Shown: positions 9,701 through 19,131, counted from the first letter of the stretch. The stretch: 64,000 nucleotides of DNA from Xanthocytophaga agilis (GCF_030068605.1 NZ_JASJOU010000001.1:310001-374000), one strand, 5' to 3'. Numbers and translations are program-made. The notes: generated by a model from the letters alone, not told the origin.

Positions 9701-10085
9701 TGATTTGATGCATACCACTGATTATATAAACTACCATAAAGATGCCGTAAACCGTTGGACCGCATCTAATCCAAATAATGAATATCCTCGTTTAGTTGCT
9801 GGTGATCCAAATAATAATCAGAGAGATTCCGACCGAAAAGGTTGGTTACAGAATGGTACTTATCTACGTATCAATACGGTATCTTTAGGCTACAAGCTAC
9901 CTGATAATCTGATAAAGGGTATCACTAATGCCCGGGTATATCTTACAGGACAGAATCTATACACTTTTCAGGCATATAAAGGATACAATCCTGACTTTAC
10001 TGCCGGAACATGGAATCCTGGATTTGATTATGGTTCTTTTCCAAAACCTAGAACTCTTATGCTTGGAGTGCAAGTAGGTTTTTAA
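6714..10085 (+). CDS. susC: SusC-family TonB-dependent transporter with STN domain
   Basis: Outer-membrane channel that imports arabino-oligosaccharides, energised by TonB, with the SusD lid encoded next door. The 1123-residue protein has a signal peptide (to about 32), an STN signalling domain (about 40-115, LTIKVENATLGEVFKII), a carboxypeptidase-regulatory-like domain (about 135-212, ITGTIVDDNNQALPGVSVVLKG), a plug starting near VVVIGYGTQKKSDLTGSI, and a long beta-barrel ending with F. The LYVIDGVPVG plug motif is typical of SusC. An STN domain fits signalling to the upstream FecR. Substrate assignment comes from neighbouring GH43/GH51 genes, not from the barrel sequence. Confidence 0.95.
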   Translation: MKSFIISRPLSQKGSVLSLFALFFLFLGLLQAQSKDLNDTRLTIKVENATLGEVFKIIEDKTSYHFTYNDAYLNIKQLVSVNAENKTLTEILNILAKSANFQFKQVNTYIHVTSQNESRKTETGNRVSKPEATVITGTIVDDNNQALPGVSVVLKGTSTGTTTDAQGKYSISVPDNTGSVVLVFTFIGYVTEEVTIGNRTQIDVQLMPDIKALSEVVVIGYGTQKKSDLTGSIAVVKADEIKKFSTNDVAQLLQGRAPGVAVSSDGQPGAAPSVRIRGVGTFGDAEPLYVIDGVPVGTSPRDFNPNDVESVQVLKDASAGAIYGSRAANGVVIITTKRGKRDTPLKVEYSGYFGLDKVWQIVPVTQREQYQMLNNESQTNGGQPLAPGNNPNDPAYISNIDTDWQKEGLKTGVRQNHSLNFSGGSKTTIYSFSADYFSSNGTLVGKGPTYDRYSIRANSESEKGIFKIGESLYYTHSHENALTNSANFLAGGRPPLIGDLVIAIPTMPVYDSNRKGGYGGTSSIVEKAISLNVIGLNKLVNNFVDVDRTFANVYSEVKLLKNNGHSLKYKLNLSYDRTITRDYIFQPTFDLGYFFQSAVAKMDDGSRIFTTGLVENTLNYEKNFGKHSIAVLAGQMFQKGDYLYRNGHAEGFTEPYFPSLSNGTTQTVAEYMSQNTLYSFLGRLNYGYDDRYLLTATIRRDGSSRFAPAYRYGNFPSVALAWKLHNEKFFQNLNLSFISELKLRGSYGQLGNQNIGEYLYASSINSNVVYNFGGTKTTGATQTQLVSETIKWETKTSSNIGLDAVFLNGKFDLTVEYYRNKTTDLLVGVPIPASTGANNTPTVNAGSLQNSGLEFALTYHKTSGEFTFDVSANAYTLKNKVLALGGNNEPVYGVGSKTQVGGEVGKHFGYQVEGIFQNQDEVTNHARQEAGTAPGDLKYKDLNNDGVIDENDRTYLGSALPHIYYGFNFNARYKNFDLSLFASGSGGNLINSRLYRDLMHTTDYINYHKDAVNRWTASNPNNEYPRLVAGDPNNNQRDSDRKGWLQNGTYLRINTVSLGYKLPDNLIKGITNARVYLTGQNLYTFQAYKGYNPDFTAGTWNPGFDYGSFPKPRTLMLGVQVGF

Positions 10086-10123
10086 TTTGATCTTCATACT
10101 ATTCATTCTTTATTAGAAATCAT

Positions 10124-11674
10124 ATGAATAAGATAAAATATTCTTTGTTGCTTTTGTTGGTAATGATGGGTTGTAATGATCGGTTAGATTTGACCAATCC
10201 CAATAGCCAGACAACCGGAACATTCTGGCAAACTGAAAGTCAAGCAATAGCTGGTTGTGATGCGATCTATAACAGTATGATTATTGATGGTAGCTATATG
10301 CGTATGACACCTGCACTTTCAGATGCCCGTGGAGATGATATGAGTGGAGATAGCCCATGGGTTGATTATGTTCAGGTTTCTAACTTTACGATTCCTACAA
10401 CTTCCGCACCTGTACAATGGGTATGGGGTGCATGGTATCAGCTAATCTGGAGAGCTAACCAGGTACTTGAAAATGTACCTGGAATAACTATGGATGAAGA
10501 TCTTAAAAAACGTATTCTGGGGCAAGCTTATTTTTTACGTGGACTGGCTTATTTTAATCTGGCTAATACATACAAAGTGGTGCCTATTATTACTTCTACA
10601 CCTAAGAGTTCAACCGATTACTATCCTGCATCTGCTACCGAAGAGGAAATATGGGCTCAGATATTTTCTGATTTTCAGAATGCAAAAGATAGATTGCCAG
10701 TGTCTTATGGTAATGTTTCTGGAGCAGATATGGGGCAGATTGGCCGTGCAACCAAAGGCGCCGCAACAGGAATGCTGGGAAAAGCCTACCTGTATAGGAA
10801 ACAATGGCAGAATGCCGCAGATCAGTTTAATCTGCTAATTAACGGACCTGAATTAAATATATATAGTCTGGTCTCTAATTATAGAGATAATTTCACTGCC
10901 AGCAATGAAAACAACTCTGAGTCATTATTTGAAGTTCAGTTTGCTGGTCCGAATGAGGTAGGAGGTTCAGTACCAAATTGGGGTGGAGATCCAAGCTCCA
11001 GTTGGAAACAGGTTTCCGGTCAGGCTTGTACATATGCTGCAGATGGCTATGGTTGGTCAGACTTTTTACCCACCACCTGGATTTACAACGAATACAAACA
11101 GGAGAAGACTAAGGATGGTAAAACAGATCCAAGGTTACTGGCAACTATTGCTTCTTATGAGCCAGATGACAATTCTACCACTGTATATGGAAATCCATGG
11201 CCCTATGCTACCAATAAAATTTACCCAAGAAAATATACCAATGATGGATTGGGGGTGGCTAATGAGTATGATTTGAATTCAGGCATTAACTATCGTGTAC
11301 TGCGTTATGCAGATATTCTTCTGATGTATGCAGAAGCTTTGAACGAGTTGGGCCAAACTGCTGCTGCCTATCCATATATTCAGCAAGTGAGAGACAGAGT
11401 AAATCTACCTGATCTGGTTGCTTCAAAACCTAATCTGGCACAAGTACAGATGAGAGATCAGATTGCACATGAGAGAGCACTTGAGTTTGCCAGTGAAGGA
11501 CAACGTATCAACGATATCATTCGTTGGGGATGGTTGTATGATGCAGACAAACTGGCTATGTTAAAAACTCATGATCCGGATTTTAATACATGGACAGCTG
11601 GTAATGAATACTTGCCTATTCCTCAAACAGAGCTGGATGTGAATAAAAACCTATTGCCTAATCCTGCAAATTAA
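10124..11674 (+). CDS. susD: SusD-family glycan-binding lipoprotein
   Basis: Surface lipoprotein that caps SusC and binds the glycan. It has 516 residues, an N-terminal lipoprotein signal with the lipobox Cys in LVMMGCND (about residue 17), the SusD N-terminal helical region (FWQTESQAIAGCDAIYNSM), TPR-like helices (RILGQAYFLRGLAYFNLAN) and the conserved C-terminus (YRVLRYADILLMYAEALNELG, RALEFASEGQRINDIIRWG, NEYLPIPQTELDVNKNLLPNP). It starts 38 bp after susC and is clearly in the same transcript. Confidence 0.95.
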   Translation: MNKIKYSLLLLLVMMGCNDRLDLTNPNSQTTGTFWQTESQAIAGCDAIYNSMIIDGSYMRMTPALSDARGDDMSGDSPWVDYVQVSNFTIPTTSAPVQWVWGAWYQLIWRANQVLENVPGITMDEDLKKRILGQAYFLRGLAYFNLANTYKVVPIITSTPKSSTDYYPASATEEEIWAQIFSDFQNAKDRLPVSYGNVSGADMGQIGRATKGAATGMLGKAYLYRKQWQNAADQFNLLINGPELNIYSLVSNYRDNFTASNENNSESLFEVQFAGPNEVGGSVPNWGGDPSSSWKQVSGQACTYAADGYGWSDFLPTTWIYNEYKQEKTKDGKTDPRLLATIASYEPDDNSTTVYGNPWPYATNKIYPRKYTNDGLGVANEYDLNSGINYRVLRYADILLMYAEALNELGQTAAAYPYIQQVRDRVNLPDLVASKPNLAQVQMRDQIAHERALEFASEGQRINDIIRWGWLYDADKLAMLKTHDPDFNTWTAGNEYLPIPQTELDVNKNLLPNPAN

Positions 11675-11698
11675 GATCTGTCTTTCAAAATTTAGCTC

Positions 11699-11730
11699 CT
11701 GACCAGAATATGCACTTGTACTCTGGTCAG
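11699..11730. other. Hairpin after susD
   Basis: CTGACCAGA-N14-TCTGGTCAG, 9-bp perfect arms, 25 bp after the susD stop and before the GH43 lipoprotein gene. It has no T-tract, so it more likely stabilises the susCD mRNA end or attenuates than terminates. Confidence 0.45.
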
Positions 11731-11839
11731 ATTGTCCTTCAACTCAGAAAGGATAGGTGGTTCTTTGCTTCTTCTCTCAGTACTTATTGAATTGATAAAC
11801 CAGCTAATCAGCTATCCTACATAAACCTATTCAAAGCGT

Positions 11840-13315
11840 ATGAAAAATATACTACTAAAGCAGCTTCTGCTTGTATGGCTTTTGGTTTATAGTTGTTTGT
11901 ATTCCTGTAAAAAAGAAGCCGACGTAACGCCTGGTGGCAAAGATACTACAACTACAACTAACCCAGTCTTTAATATAGACCAGCTTACAGATACCTATGC
12001 CAGTATATCTGCCTATGAATACCGATATAAGTGGGGACCATACAATACGCATGATCCATCCATTATAAAAGAAGGAGATTATTATTACTGTTATAGTACA
12101 GACGCAGGATATGGCATCACTGTTCCTGCTGGAATTCAGGTCAGACGTTCGAAGGATTTGGTTGACTGGCAGTTTGTAGGCTGGGCGTTTGATGGATTAC
12201 CTGCCAAAGGATCTGCCTTTATCTCACAGAACGGAGGAACTCCTTTTCAATCTCTCTGGGCTCCGTATACTATAAAAGTGGGCAGCGAGTTCAGATTGTA
12301 TTACTCTCTTTCCTCTGCTGTTCCCAGATTGAGTGTGATTGGTCTGGCAACTGCTACCTCTCCTACAGGCCCATGGACGGAAAAAGGATTGGTTGTAACA
12401 TCACTGAACACTACTACTATACAAACTAATGCGATTGATCCTACTGTATTAATTGATCAGCAGGGGCAACACTGGATGTATTATGGGTCTGCCTGGGATG
12501 GTATTTATATCCTGAAACTCAATGCCACAACAGGATTAGCGACCAACACGAGTTCGAAAGGTACCCGGGTGGCTCAACGTGGTTTTACAGGAGGAGTGGT
12601 GAATGGAAATATTGAAGGGCCTGAGATTATTTATAACAGTACCTTCAAAAAATATTATTTGTTTATCGCATACGACTGGCTGGAAACCAAGTACAATGTA
12701 CGAGTCGGTCGAGCAGATTCTCCTGAAGGTCCTTTCTTTGATTTCAATGGCAATGACATGAATCTGGAACAGGATAATATCCCAATGATTGTAGCCCCCT
12801 ATAAGTTCAATGGACATAGTGGCTGGCAGGGAACTTCCCATTGTTCCGTTTTTCAAACTGGTGATCAGTTTTATATGGCACATCAGGGACGACCTGGCAT
12901 TGATAAGTACTTTATGGTGCTGCATGTGCGGAAAATGTTCTGGACAGAAGATGGATGGCCGATAGTTTCCCCTGAACGATATGCTGCTACTGAACAGACA
13001 ACCATTGCTAATTCAGAATTAGCAGGAGAATGGGAGCAGATTACGTTAAATTATCAGGTTGTTCCTGGTTATTCAACTGAACAAGTCTCTCCAGATTTTC
13101 AGACTTCTATTTCATTAAAATTAAATGCCGATGGTACCATCAATGATACTTCTGATAACAAATGGGCATACACAGCTCCCTGGCTTTCACTAACTCAGAA
13201 TAGTGTAACTACCAAAGTATATGTGGAACGTGGAAGAGATTGGGAAAACAAAAAAGCTTGCCTCGTATTTACCGGATTAGATGCCAATGGAAAAGCAATC
13301 TGGGGAAAGAAGTAA
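11840..13315 (+). CDS. GH43 arabinanase, lipoprotein
   Basis: Likely endo- or exo-acting alpha-L-arabinanase on the cell surface. The 491 residues begin with a lipoprotein signal whose Cys lies in LYSCKK (about residue 23). Catalytic positions of GH43 are all visible: Asp in YNTHDPSIIK, Asp in TNAIDPTVLI and Glu in GNIEGPEIIYN. The C-terminal 110 residues form the beta-sandwich seen in arabinanases of this type (AGEWEQITLNYQ to GKAIWGKK). It is closely similar in layout to the next gene (WENKKACLVFTGLDANGKAIWGKK versus WENKRPTIVFSGINKQGLGVWGKK), so the two are tandem paralogs. The 165-bp gap from susD suggests a partly separate transcript. Confidence 0.88.
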   Translation: MKNILLKQLLLVWLLVYSCLYSCKKEADVTPGGKDTTTTTNPVFNIDQLTDTYASISAYEYRYKWGPYNTHDPSIIKEGDYYYCYSTDAGYGITVPAGIQVRRSKDLVDWQFVGWAFDGLPAKGSAFISQNGGTPFQSLWAPYTIKVGSEFRLYYSLSSAVPRLSVIGLATATSPTGPWTEKGLVVTSLNTTTIQTNAIDPTVLIDQQGQHWMYYGSAWDGIYILKLNATTGLATNTSSKGTRVAQRGFTGGVVNGNIEGPEIIYNSTFKKYYLFIAYDWLETKYNVRVGRADSPEGPFFDFNGNDMNLEQDNIPMIVAPYKFNGHSGWQGTSHCSVFQTGDQFYMAHQGRPGIDKYFMVLHVRKMFWTEDGWPIVSPERYAATEQTTIANSELAGEWEQITLNYQVVPGYSTEQVSPDFQTSISLKLNADGTINDTSDNKWAYTAPWLSLTQNSVTTKVYVERGRDWENKKACLVFTGLDANGKAIWGKK

Positions 13316-13350
13316 AATTCTTTCTCCACTTGCATTAATCTCTACCTAAA

Positions 13351-14826
13351 ATGACTCTAAAAATTCGAATCATATTTTTATTCTGGTTAGTGGGATCTTT
13401 CATAACAGGCTTTGCACAAACACAAACCTTAGATCCTCAGATAAAAGACGATTATACAGACATTGCCGGATTGGATCATTATAAAGAATGGGCAGGGTAT
13501 AATGTCCATGATCCTTCCTGTATCAAAGTGGGAGAGTACTATTATGTATACTCTACGGATGCTATTTATTTTCCCAGAAATGCTGAACGAAAAAATCCGG
13601 AAGTAAAGCAGGGAAATATTCAAGTGCGTCGTTCCAAAGATCTGGTACACTGGGAATTTCTGGGATGGGCATTGGATAAGATTCCCGATGAGGCTGTACA
13701 GCATATACGATCTGTTAGTGGAGGTAAAGAGCCTCAGAATGTTTGGGCTCCTTATGTATTGAAACAAGGCAATACTTTCCGGATGTACTATGCTGTATCT
13801 CTTTTCGGAAAAAAGACTTCTTATATCGGATTAGCTACCAGTACATCACCTATCGGCCCCTGGACTCAGGCAGGAGATGTAGTAAAAACAGATTCGACAA
13901 GCCTGATGAATGCTATAGATCCAACCATTGTCAATGATGTTGTAAATGGTAAACAGTGGATGCTGTATGGTTCTTATTTTGGTGGGCTATACTGTGTCGA
14001 ACTCAATCCTGTTACCGGACTTCTGGTCAAGGAAGGTGATCAGGGGCATCTGGTTGTGAATAGGGCAGAAGCGAAGAGTCGGGTTGTGGAGGCTCCTGAA
14101 GTGATATACAATTCTCAGTTTAAAAAGTATTACTTGTTTGTTTCCTATGATGCCCTATTTACTCATTACAATGTAAGGGTAGGAAGGGCCGATAAACCGG
14201 AAGGACCATATTTTGATATGAATGGCAAAAATATGGCTGATACTACCAATAACTATCCTATCCTAACCTATGCGTATCGTTTTCAAAATCATGCAGGCTG
14301 GGCTGGAGTAGGACATTGTAGTGTAATTAATGATAACGGAGCCTTTTACATGCTTCACCAGGGACGTCTGGCACCAACCAATCAACCGATGGTATTGCAT
14401 GTACGCAAAATGAACTGGACACAAGATGGCTGGCCTGTGGTTTCTCCTGAACGATATGCAAATGTGCCACAAAGTAAAATAGAAAAGAATGAACTCATTG
14501 GAAAGTGGGAACAGATTGAGTTAACAGAAATCGCTGATAAGACTCAACTCTGGCAGGGACAAATACGTGGTGGATGGAAATATGATACAACCCTATTTAA
14601 TAACTCAAAATCATTGGAATTATTGGCCAATGGAAATGTGAAGAATCAAAAAGATTTGCATTGGAAATTAATCGGGCAATCGCTGGAACTTGTTAACGCC
14701 GCTACAAAAGCGAAACTGGAATTATTGATCTGGCGAGAATGGGATTGGGAAAATAAACGTCCAACCATTGTTTTTTCTGGTATCAATAAACAAGGACTAG
14801 GTGTGTGGGGTAAGAAGACCTTATAA
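13351..14826 (+). CDS. GH43 arabinanase, exported, tandem paralog
   Basis: A 491-residue exported GH43 enzyme with a Sec signal ending near GFAQ (about 23) and no lipobox, so probably periplasmic or secreted. The catalytic set is Asp in NVHDPSCIK, Asp in NAIDPTIVND and Glu in VVEAPEVIYN. The LHVRKMNWTQDGWPVVSPERYA block closely matches the upstream paralog (LHVRKMFWTEDGWPIVSPERYA). It starts 35 bp after that gene and is surely co-transcribed. Having lipoprotein and soluble forms side by side suggests one enzyme acts at the surface and the other on imported oligosaccharides, which is inference. Confidence 0.88.
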   Translation: MTLKIRIIFLFWLVGSFITGFAQTQTLDPQIKDDYTDIAGLDHYKEWAGYNVHDPSCIKVGEYYYVYSTDAIYFPRNAERKNPEVKQGNIQVRRSKDLVHWEFLGWALDKIPDEAVQHIRSVSGGKEPQNVWAPYVLKQGNTFRMYYAVSLFGKKTSYIGLATSTSPIGPWTQAGDVVKTDSTSLMNAIDPTIVNDVVNGKQWMLYGSYFGGLYCVELNPVTGLLVKEGDQGHLVVNRAEAKSRVVEAPEVIYNSQFKKYYLFVSYDALFTHYNVRVGRADKPEGPYFDMNGKNMADTTNNYPILTYAYRFQNHAGWAGVGHCSVINDNGAFYMLHQGRLAPTNQPMVLHVRKMNWTQDGWPVVSPERYANVPQSKIEKNELIGKWEQIELTEIADKTQLWQGQIRGGWKYDTTLFNNSKSLELLANGNVKNQKDLHWKLIGQSLELVNAATKAKLELLIWREWDWENKRPTIVFSGINKQGLGVWGKKTL

Positions 14827-14918
14827 ATACGAGTTATACTTACCTGGATTTCTTCATACAAATGAAGGAAGAAAGGGTTAGTAAGTTTTTAGCATACTAT
14901 CCATTGCCATACAAAACA

Positions 14919-14964
14919 GGAAGTAAGGGAATAGTTGAGACAAACAATCTATTCCCTTACTTCC
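14919..14964. other. 16-bp-stem hairpin between GH43 genes
   Basis: GGAAGTAAGGGAATAG (14919-14934) pairs perfectly with 14949-14964 around a 14-nt loop. No T-tract follows. It probably marks a transcript end or a processing point before the T9SS-tailed GH43 gene. Confidence 0.55.
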
Positions 14965-15017
14965 ATCCTGCAAACCTCGCTGTAGGTTACTGTTTTACTT
15001 CAATTCAGTAAAGTGCT

Positions 15018-16700
15018 ATGTCACACAAATACTTTTTTAACACCTTATTGAGTGTTAGCCTTATCTTAATAACCTTAGTACATGTACACACTGCCTCTGC
15101 ACAGTTGCTGAAAGGATCTATAGGTATACATGATCCCAGTACAATTGTCAAAAGTGGAAGTACGTATTGGATATTTATGACAGGAAGTAAAATTCCGTCA
15201 CGCTACTCAACAGACCTGATTACCTGGACGGATGCATCTGTGGCTATGCCAACACGTCCATCTTGGATAGACACGGCTGTACCTAATTTTAAGAATAATA
15301 ATGATACCTACTGGGCTCCAGATATAGCCTACTTTGGAGGTAAATACTATCTCTACTATTCCTGTTCCACATTTGGATCGCCTGTGTCTGCTATTGGGGT
15401 AGCTACCGCTTCTACTCCGGCTGGTCCATGGACTGATCAGGGGATGGTTGTTCAGTCACAAACTACTTCGAACTTTAATGCCATTGACCCTTCTATTTTA
15501 GTAGATGGCAGTAATGTATTCATGGCTTACGGTTCCTGGTCGGCAGGTATTGCTGTAGTACAGATTGATTCTTCTACAGGAAAGGTAAAATCAGGCTCTA
15601 CCCCGACCCGCGTGGCCGGTGGCAATGGAGCAGACTGGGAAGGCGCTTGCCTGGTCAAAGAAGGAAGTTATTATTACCTGTTTGTAAATAGAGGTTCCTG
15701 TTGCAATGGTACCAGTAGTACCTATTATATTATTGTAGGAAGATCTACCAGTCCTACCGGACCGTTTGTTGACAAAAATGGTACAGATCTAAAAAGTGGG
15801 GGAGGCTCAATATTACTCGGTTCTTCAGGCCGTTTTATTGGACCTGGACATGTTGGGTTATTACGGCAGGCAGGTTCCAACTTTGTTTCCATTCATTTTT
15901 ATGATGGAAATGATAATGGTGCACCTAAGCTAGATATTATCAATATGGGCTTTAGCAGCAATTGGCCTTTTCTGACCCGTGACTGGATTGCAGCCGGAAC
16001 CTATACCATTAAAAACGTCAATAGCGGAATGAACTGGGATGCCTGGGGATGCACAGGAGTGATAGGGCAGGCCGTAGCTCAGGGAACAGCTTCCTCATTA
16101 ACTTGTCAGAAATGGATATTTACTACAACAGGAAATGGGTCCTATCAGATCAAGACAGCTATGTCTACTGGCAATGTAGTGGATATAATCAATTGTGGAA
16201 GTGCAAACGGAACCAAACTTCAGCTCTATAGTGCTCTGAATAATGATTGCCAAAAGTTTAGAGTCTTTCGGACTGCAGATGGAAGCCACATTTTCAATCC
16301 GGTTAATTCCGAGAAAGTAGTAGAGGTACCTGGTGCATCTACAATAGCAGGAACACAACTGGGATTATGGGATTACAATGGCTGTACTTGTCAGAAGTGG
16401 ACTATTACTACTGCATCCAGTTCACGACTGGCTTTTGAGGAGGTGAATTCTGATGATGATATTTCTGTATATCCAAATCCAACTGCCAGAAACAAGGGTT
16501 TTAGTGTAGTTTTGGGCGAGAAAGAGGTAGGAATGTATACCCGGCTAAACCTTATTGATTCAAAAGGAAGTATTGCCAGAAGTAAAAAAATAGAAGGAGG
16601 TGTTATTACATTTTCAGAGTTAAATCTGGCTTCAGGACTTTATATTATTCAACTGGTAAGCGAGAATAAAGTGGTAACCCGAAAAGTAATACTGGAGTGA
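15018..16700 (+). CDS. GH43 with ricin-type lectin and T9SS sorting domain
   Basis: A secreted arabinan-active enzyme. In order it has a signal peptide (to about 29, TASAQ), a GH43 propeller (about 30-325; Asp in GIHDPSTIV, Asp in NAIDPSILV, Glu in DWEGACLV), a ricin-type beta-trefoil lectin/CBM13-like region (about 328-475, with QKWIFTTTGNGSYQI, CQKFRV and CQKWTI, i.e. QxW-type repeats) and a type A C-terminal sorting domain (about 485-560, VYPNPTARN to GLYIIQLVSENKVVTRKVILE). The tail directs export by the type IX system. It is the only T9SS-tailed enzyme in this locus. The 560-residue length equals the sum of the domains. Confidence 0.9.
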   Translation: MSHKYFFNTLLSVSLILITLVHVHTASAQLLKGSIGIHDPSTIVKSGSTYWIFMTGSKIPSRYSTDLITWTDASVAMPTRPSWIDTAVPNFKNNNDTYWAPDIAYFGGKYYLYYSCSTFGSPVSAIGVATASTPAGPWTDQGMVVQSQTTSNFNAIDPSILVDGSNVFMAYGSWSAGIAVVQIDSSTGKVKSGSTPTRVAGGNGADWEGACLVKEGSYYYLFVNRGSCCNGTSSTYYIIVGRSTSPTGPFVDKNGTDLKSGGGSILLGSSGRFIGPGHVGLLRQAGSNFVSIHFYDGNDNGAPKLDIINMGFSSNWPFLTRDWIAAGTYTIKNVNSGMNWDAWGCTGVIGQAVAQGTASSLTCQKWIFTTTGNGSYQIKTAMSTGNVVDIINCGSANGTKLQLYSALNNDCQKFRVFRTADGSHIFNPVNSEKVVEVPGASTIAGTQLGLWDYNGCTCQKWTITTASSSRLAFEEVNSDDDISVYPNPTARNKGFSVVLGEKEVGMYTRLNLIDSKGSIARSKKIEGGVITFSELNLASGLYIIQLVSENKVVTRKVILE

Positions 16701-16752
16701 AATAATTTTCTTTATAAAATGAGTAGTTTGTAAATATAAAATACTCATTATA

Positions 16753-16804
16753 ATCAGATACCTGTTAGGATCTTTCTATAAGATTATCCTGAAAGGTATC
16801 TGAT
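16753..16804 (+). terminator. Hairpin after T9SS GH43 gene
   Basis: ATCAGATACCT (16753-16763) pairs with 16794-16804, and an inner AGGAT/ATCCT extends the structure. The T-tract is poor, so this is a probable terminator before the GH51 gene. Confidence 0.5.
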
Positions 16805-16954
16805 CATTTGGTGAGCGGATAAATAATCTTACGAGTATACTTAGAGATCTTTGGATTGGAGATATTAAATCATATTATTTCTGAGTAGATATCAATTGTT
16901 ATTTGTATTCCTTTATTTTTTATATCGATTGTTAGTTTAACCATTGTACACAAA

Positions 16955-18928
16955 ATGAAAAAATGCCTGTTCTCTGTTTGGGCTCTTATTGTAACGGGAA
17001 CGCAACTATTTGCGCAATCGCCAACCGTATTAACTGTAAAAGCTGATAAACCTACTGCAACCATACAACCTACCATGTGGGGGATATTTTTTGAGGATAT
17101 AAACCTGGGTGCTGATGGGGGGATTTATGCTGAACTTGTCAAAAACCGTTCGTTTGAGTTTAATGCACCGATGATGGGGTGGAAAGAACAAAAAGAAGGA
17201 GAGGCTTTTGGCAGTACGTTGGTAGAGAATCGATTGGAGAAGGGGGCAACCAATCCCCGGTATATCCATGTCACTGCCAATTCTGATAAAGGCAAATATG
17301 GTTTGATTAACGAAGGGTTTCGCGGAATGGGTATTAAACAAGGAGAAACGTATGACTTTTCTGTATGGACACGGAAAACGGACGCTAGTAGCCTTACTTT
17401 GCATATTGAACTAATCAATACAAAAGGAGAGGTAATCGGTAAAGCAGACCTGACTCCTACGGATAAGGACTGGAAAAAACAATCAGTGAGCCTGACCGCT
17501 ACAGCTACAGAGCCTAAGGCCAAGCTGGCTGTATGGTTTGTTGGGACTGGAAATCTGGATCTGGATATGATCTCCCTGTTTCCAAAAAATACCTGGAAGC
17601 AACGCCCCAATGGCTTACGTGCGGATCTGGTGCAGCTACTAGCTGATATGAAACCTGGTTTCCTGCGTTTCCCTGGAGGGTGTATTGTAGAAGGGCGTGA
17701 ATTATCTACTCGTTACCAATGGAAAAAGACAGTTGGAGAAGTACAGAGTCGGGAGATGGTTATCAATCGCTGGAATACAGAGTTTAAACATCGTCCCACA
17801 CCTGATTATTTCCAGACATTTGGATTAGGCTTTTATGAGTATTTCCTGCTAGCCGAAGACATTGGAGCAGAACCTTTGCCTATTCTAAATTGTGGTATGG
17901 CTTGTCAATTCAACTCTGCAGAGGTAGTACCTATGAGTGAAATTGATCCGTTCATTCAGGATGCACTGGATCTGATAGAATTTGCCAATGGTTCTACAGA
18001 TACCAAATGGGGCAAGCTGAGAGCTGATATGGGACATCCCAAACCCTTTAATCTGAAGCTTCTGGGTGTTGGCAATGAGCAGTGGGGACCTCAGTATCTG
18101 GAACGCCTTCCTCTGTTTACCAAAGCAATCAAAGAAAAATATCCTACTATCAAACTGGTTAATAGTTCAGGTACAGACCCGAATGGGGAACGTTTTGACT
18201 ACCTGAACAAAAACCTGCGTAGCATGAACGTTGATATTATTGACGAACACTACTATCGTGCTCCTGATTGGTTTTTACAAAATGCTCATCGATATGATAA
18301 CTATGACCGTAACGGGCCAAAGATTTTTGCAGGAGAATATGCTGCCCAAAGCGTTGCAACAGTAAGTCCTGACAATAAAAATAACTGGAAATGTGCTTTG
18401 GCTGAAGCTGCTTTTATGACAGGTCTGGAACGCAATGCGGATGTAGTACATATGGCATCTTATGCACCATTATTTGCCCATGCAGAAGGTTGGCAGTGGA
18501 CTCCTGATTTGATCTGGTTTGACAATCTACGTTCGTATGGGACACCTAACTATTATGTACAGAAGCTATATTCTGTTCATAAAGGAACACAGGTAGTACC
18601 ATTGGTACAGAAAAACGAAGCTGTTGCTGGGCAGAATGATCTATATGCTTCTTCTGTCTTGGATAAAAATACACAGGAATTGGTTGTGAAGATTGTAAAC
18701 ACTTCTGACAAATCTCAAACAACCAACGTGGTTATTGAGAGTGCTAAAAAGGTAGGGAAAACCGGAAAACTTTGGATACTAAAAAGTGAAAATCTGGAAA
18801 GTGTTAACTCATTTGAAGACCCAACGCTGGTAAGTCCTGCCGAACAATCTGTGACATTGAAAGGAAAACAGATAAGCCTGACACTGGCACCAAATTCATT
18901 CTCTGTAGTAAGAGTGAAATTGAGTTAA
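16955..18928 (+). CDS. GH51 alpha-L-arabinofuranosidase, exported, CBM-containing
   Basis: Releases terminal alpha-L-arabinofuranose from arabinan or arabinoxylan side chains. It has 657 residues: a signal peptide (to about 21, LFAQ), an N-terminal carbohydrate-binding-like beta-sandwich inserted at about 85-210, a TIM barrel with acid/base E375 in GVGNEQWG and nucleophile E461 in FAGEYAAQS, and a C-terminal beta-domain. FLRFPGGCIVEG (about 236-247) is the usual GH51 block. Length fits the larger, CBM-bearing GH51 group, unlike the shorter GH51 at 23351. It is transcribed toward araR and about 250 bp after the previous gene, so it probably has its own promoter. Confidence 0.92.
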   Translation: MKKCLFSVWALIVTGTQLFAQSPTVLTVKADKPTATIQPTMWGIFFEDINLGADGGIYAELVKNRSFEFNAPMMGWKEQKEGEAFGSTLVENRLEKGATNPRYIHVTANSDKGKYGLINEGFRGMGIKQGETYDFSVWTRKTDASSLTLHIELINTKGEVIGKADLTPTDKDWKKQSVSLTATATEPKAKLAVWFVGTGNLDLDMISLFPKNTWKQRPNGLRADLVQLLADMKPGFLRFPGGCIVEGRELSTRYQWKKTVGEVQSREMVINRWNTEFKHRPTPDYFQTFGLGFYEYFLLAEDIGAEPLPILNCGMACQFNSAEVVPMSEIDPFIQDALDLIEFANGSTDTKWGKLRADMGHPKPFNLKLLGVGNEQWGPQYLERLPLFTKAIKEKYPTIKLVNSSGTDPNGERFDYLNKNLRSMNVDIIDEHYYRAPDWFLQNAHRYDNYDRNGPKIFAGEYAAQSVATVSPDNKNNWKCALAEAAFMTGLERNADVVHMASYAPLFAHAEGWQWTPDLIWFDNLRSYGTPNYYVQKLYSVHKGTQVVPLVQKNEAVAGQNDLYASSVLDKNTQELVVKIVNTSDKSQTTNVVIESAKKVGKTGKLWILKSENLESVNSFEDPTLVSPAEQSVTLKGKQISLTLAPNSFSVVRVKLS

Positions 18929-19072
18929 ATAGTAATGTGTTGGCTATGTGGTAGTTGTATCCTTATTGGTAGTAGTTGTTATACAGTACAAGCTAGTAAC
19001 CGATGCTGAGAAACATCCGATGAAAAAAAATGTCATTTAATATTAGAAAAGTAACAAAATAATGTTGTAATA

Positions 19073-19091
19073 TTGTGTCAACTAAACACAA
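19073..19091. promoter_or_regulatory. Predicted AraR operator at araR
   Basis: TTGTGT-CAACTAA-ACACAA, perfect arms and a 7-nt spacer, 130 bp before the araR start. Autoregulation is inferred. Confidence 0.72.
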
Positions 19092-19131
19092 TTCATGTTT
19101 TAGTAAATATGAATCATTTGTTTAGGGGTTA

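Noticed and set aside
16930-16954. AraR site before the large GH51 gene
   Set aside because: A TTGTACACAA word is present just before the start, but no TTGTGT arm lies at the 7-base spacing; evidence is too weak.
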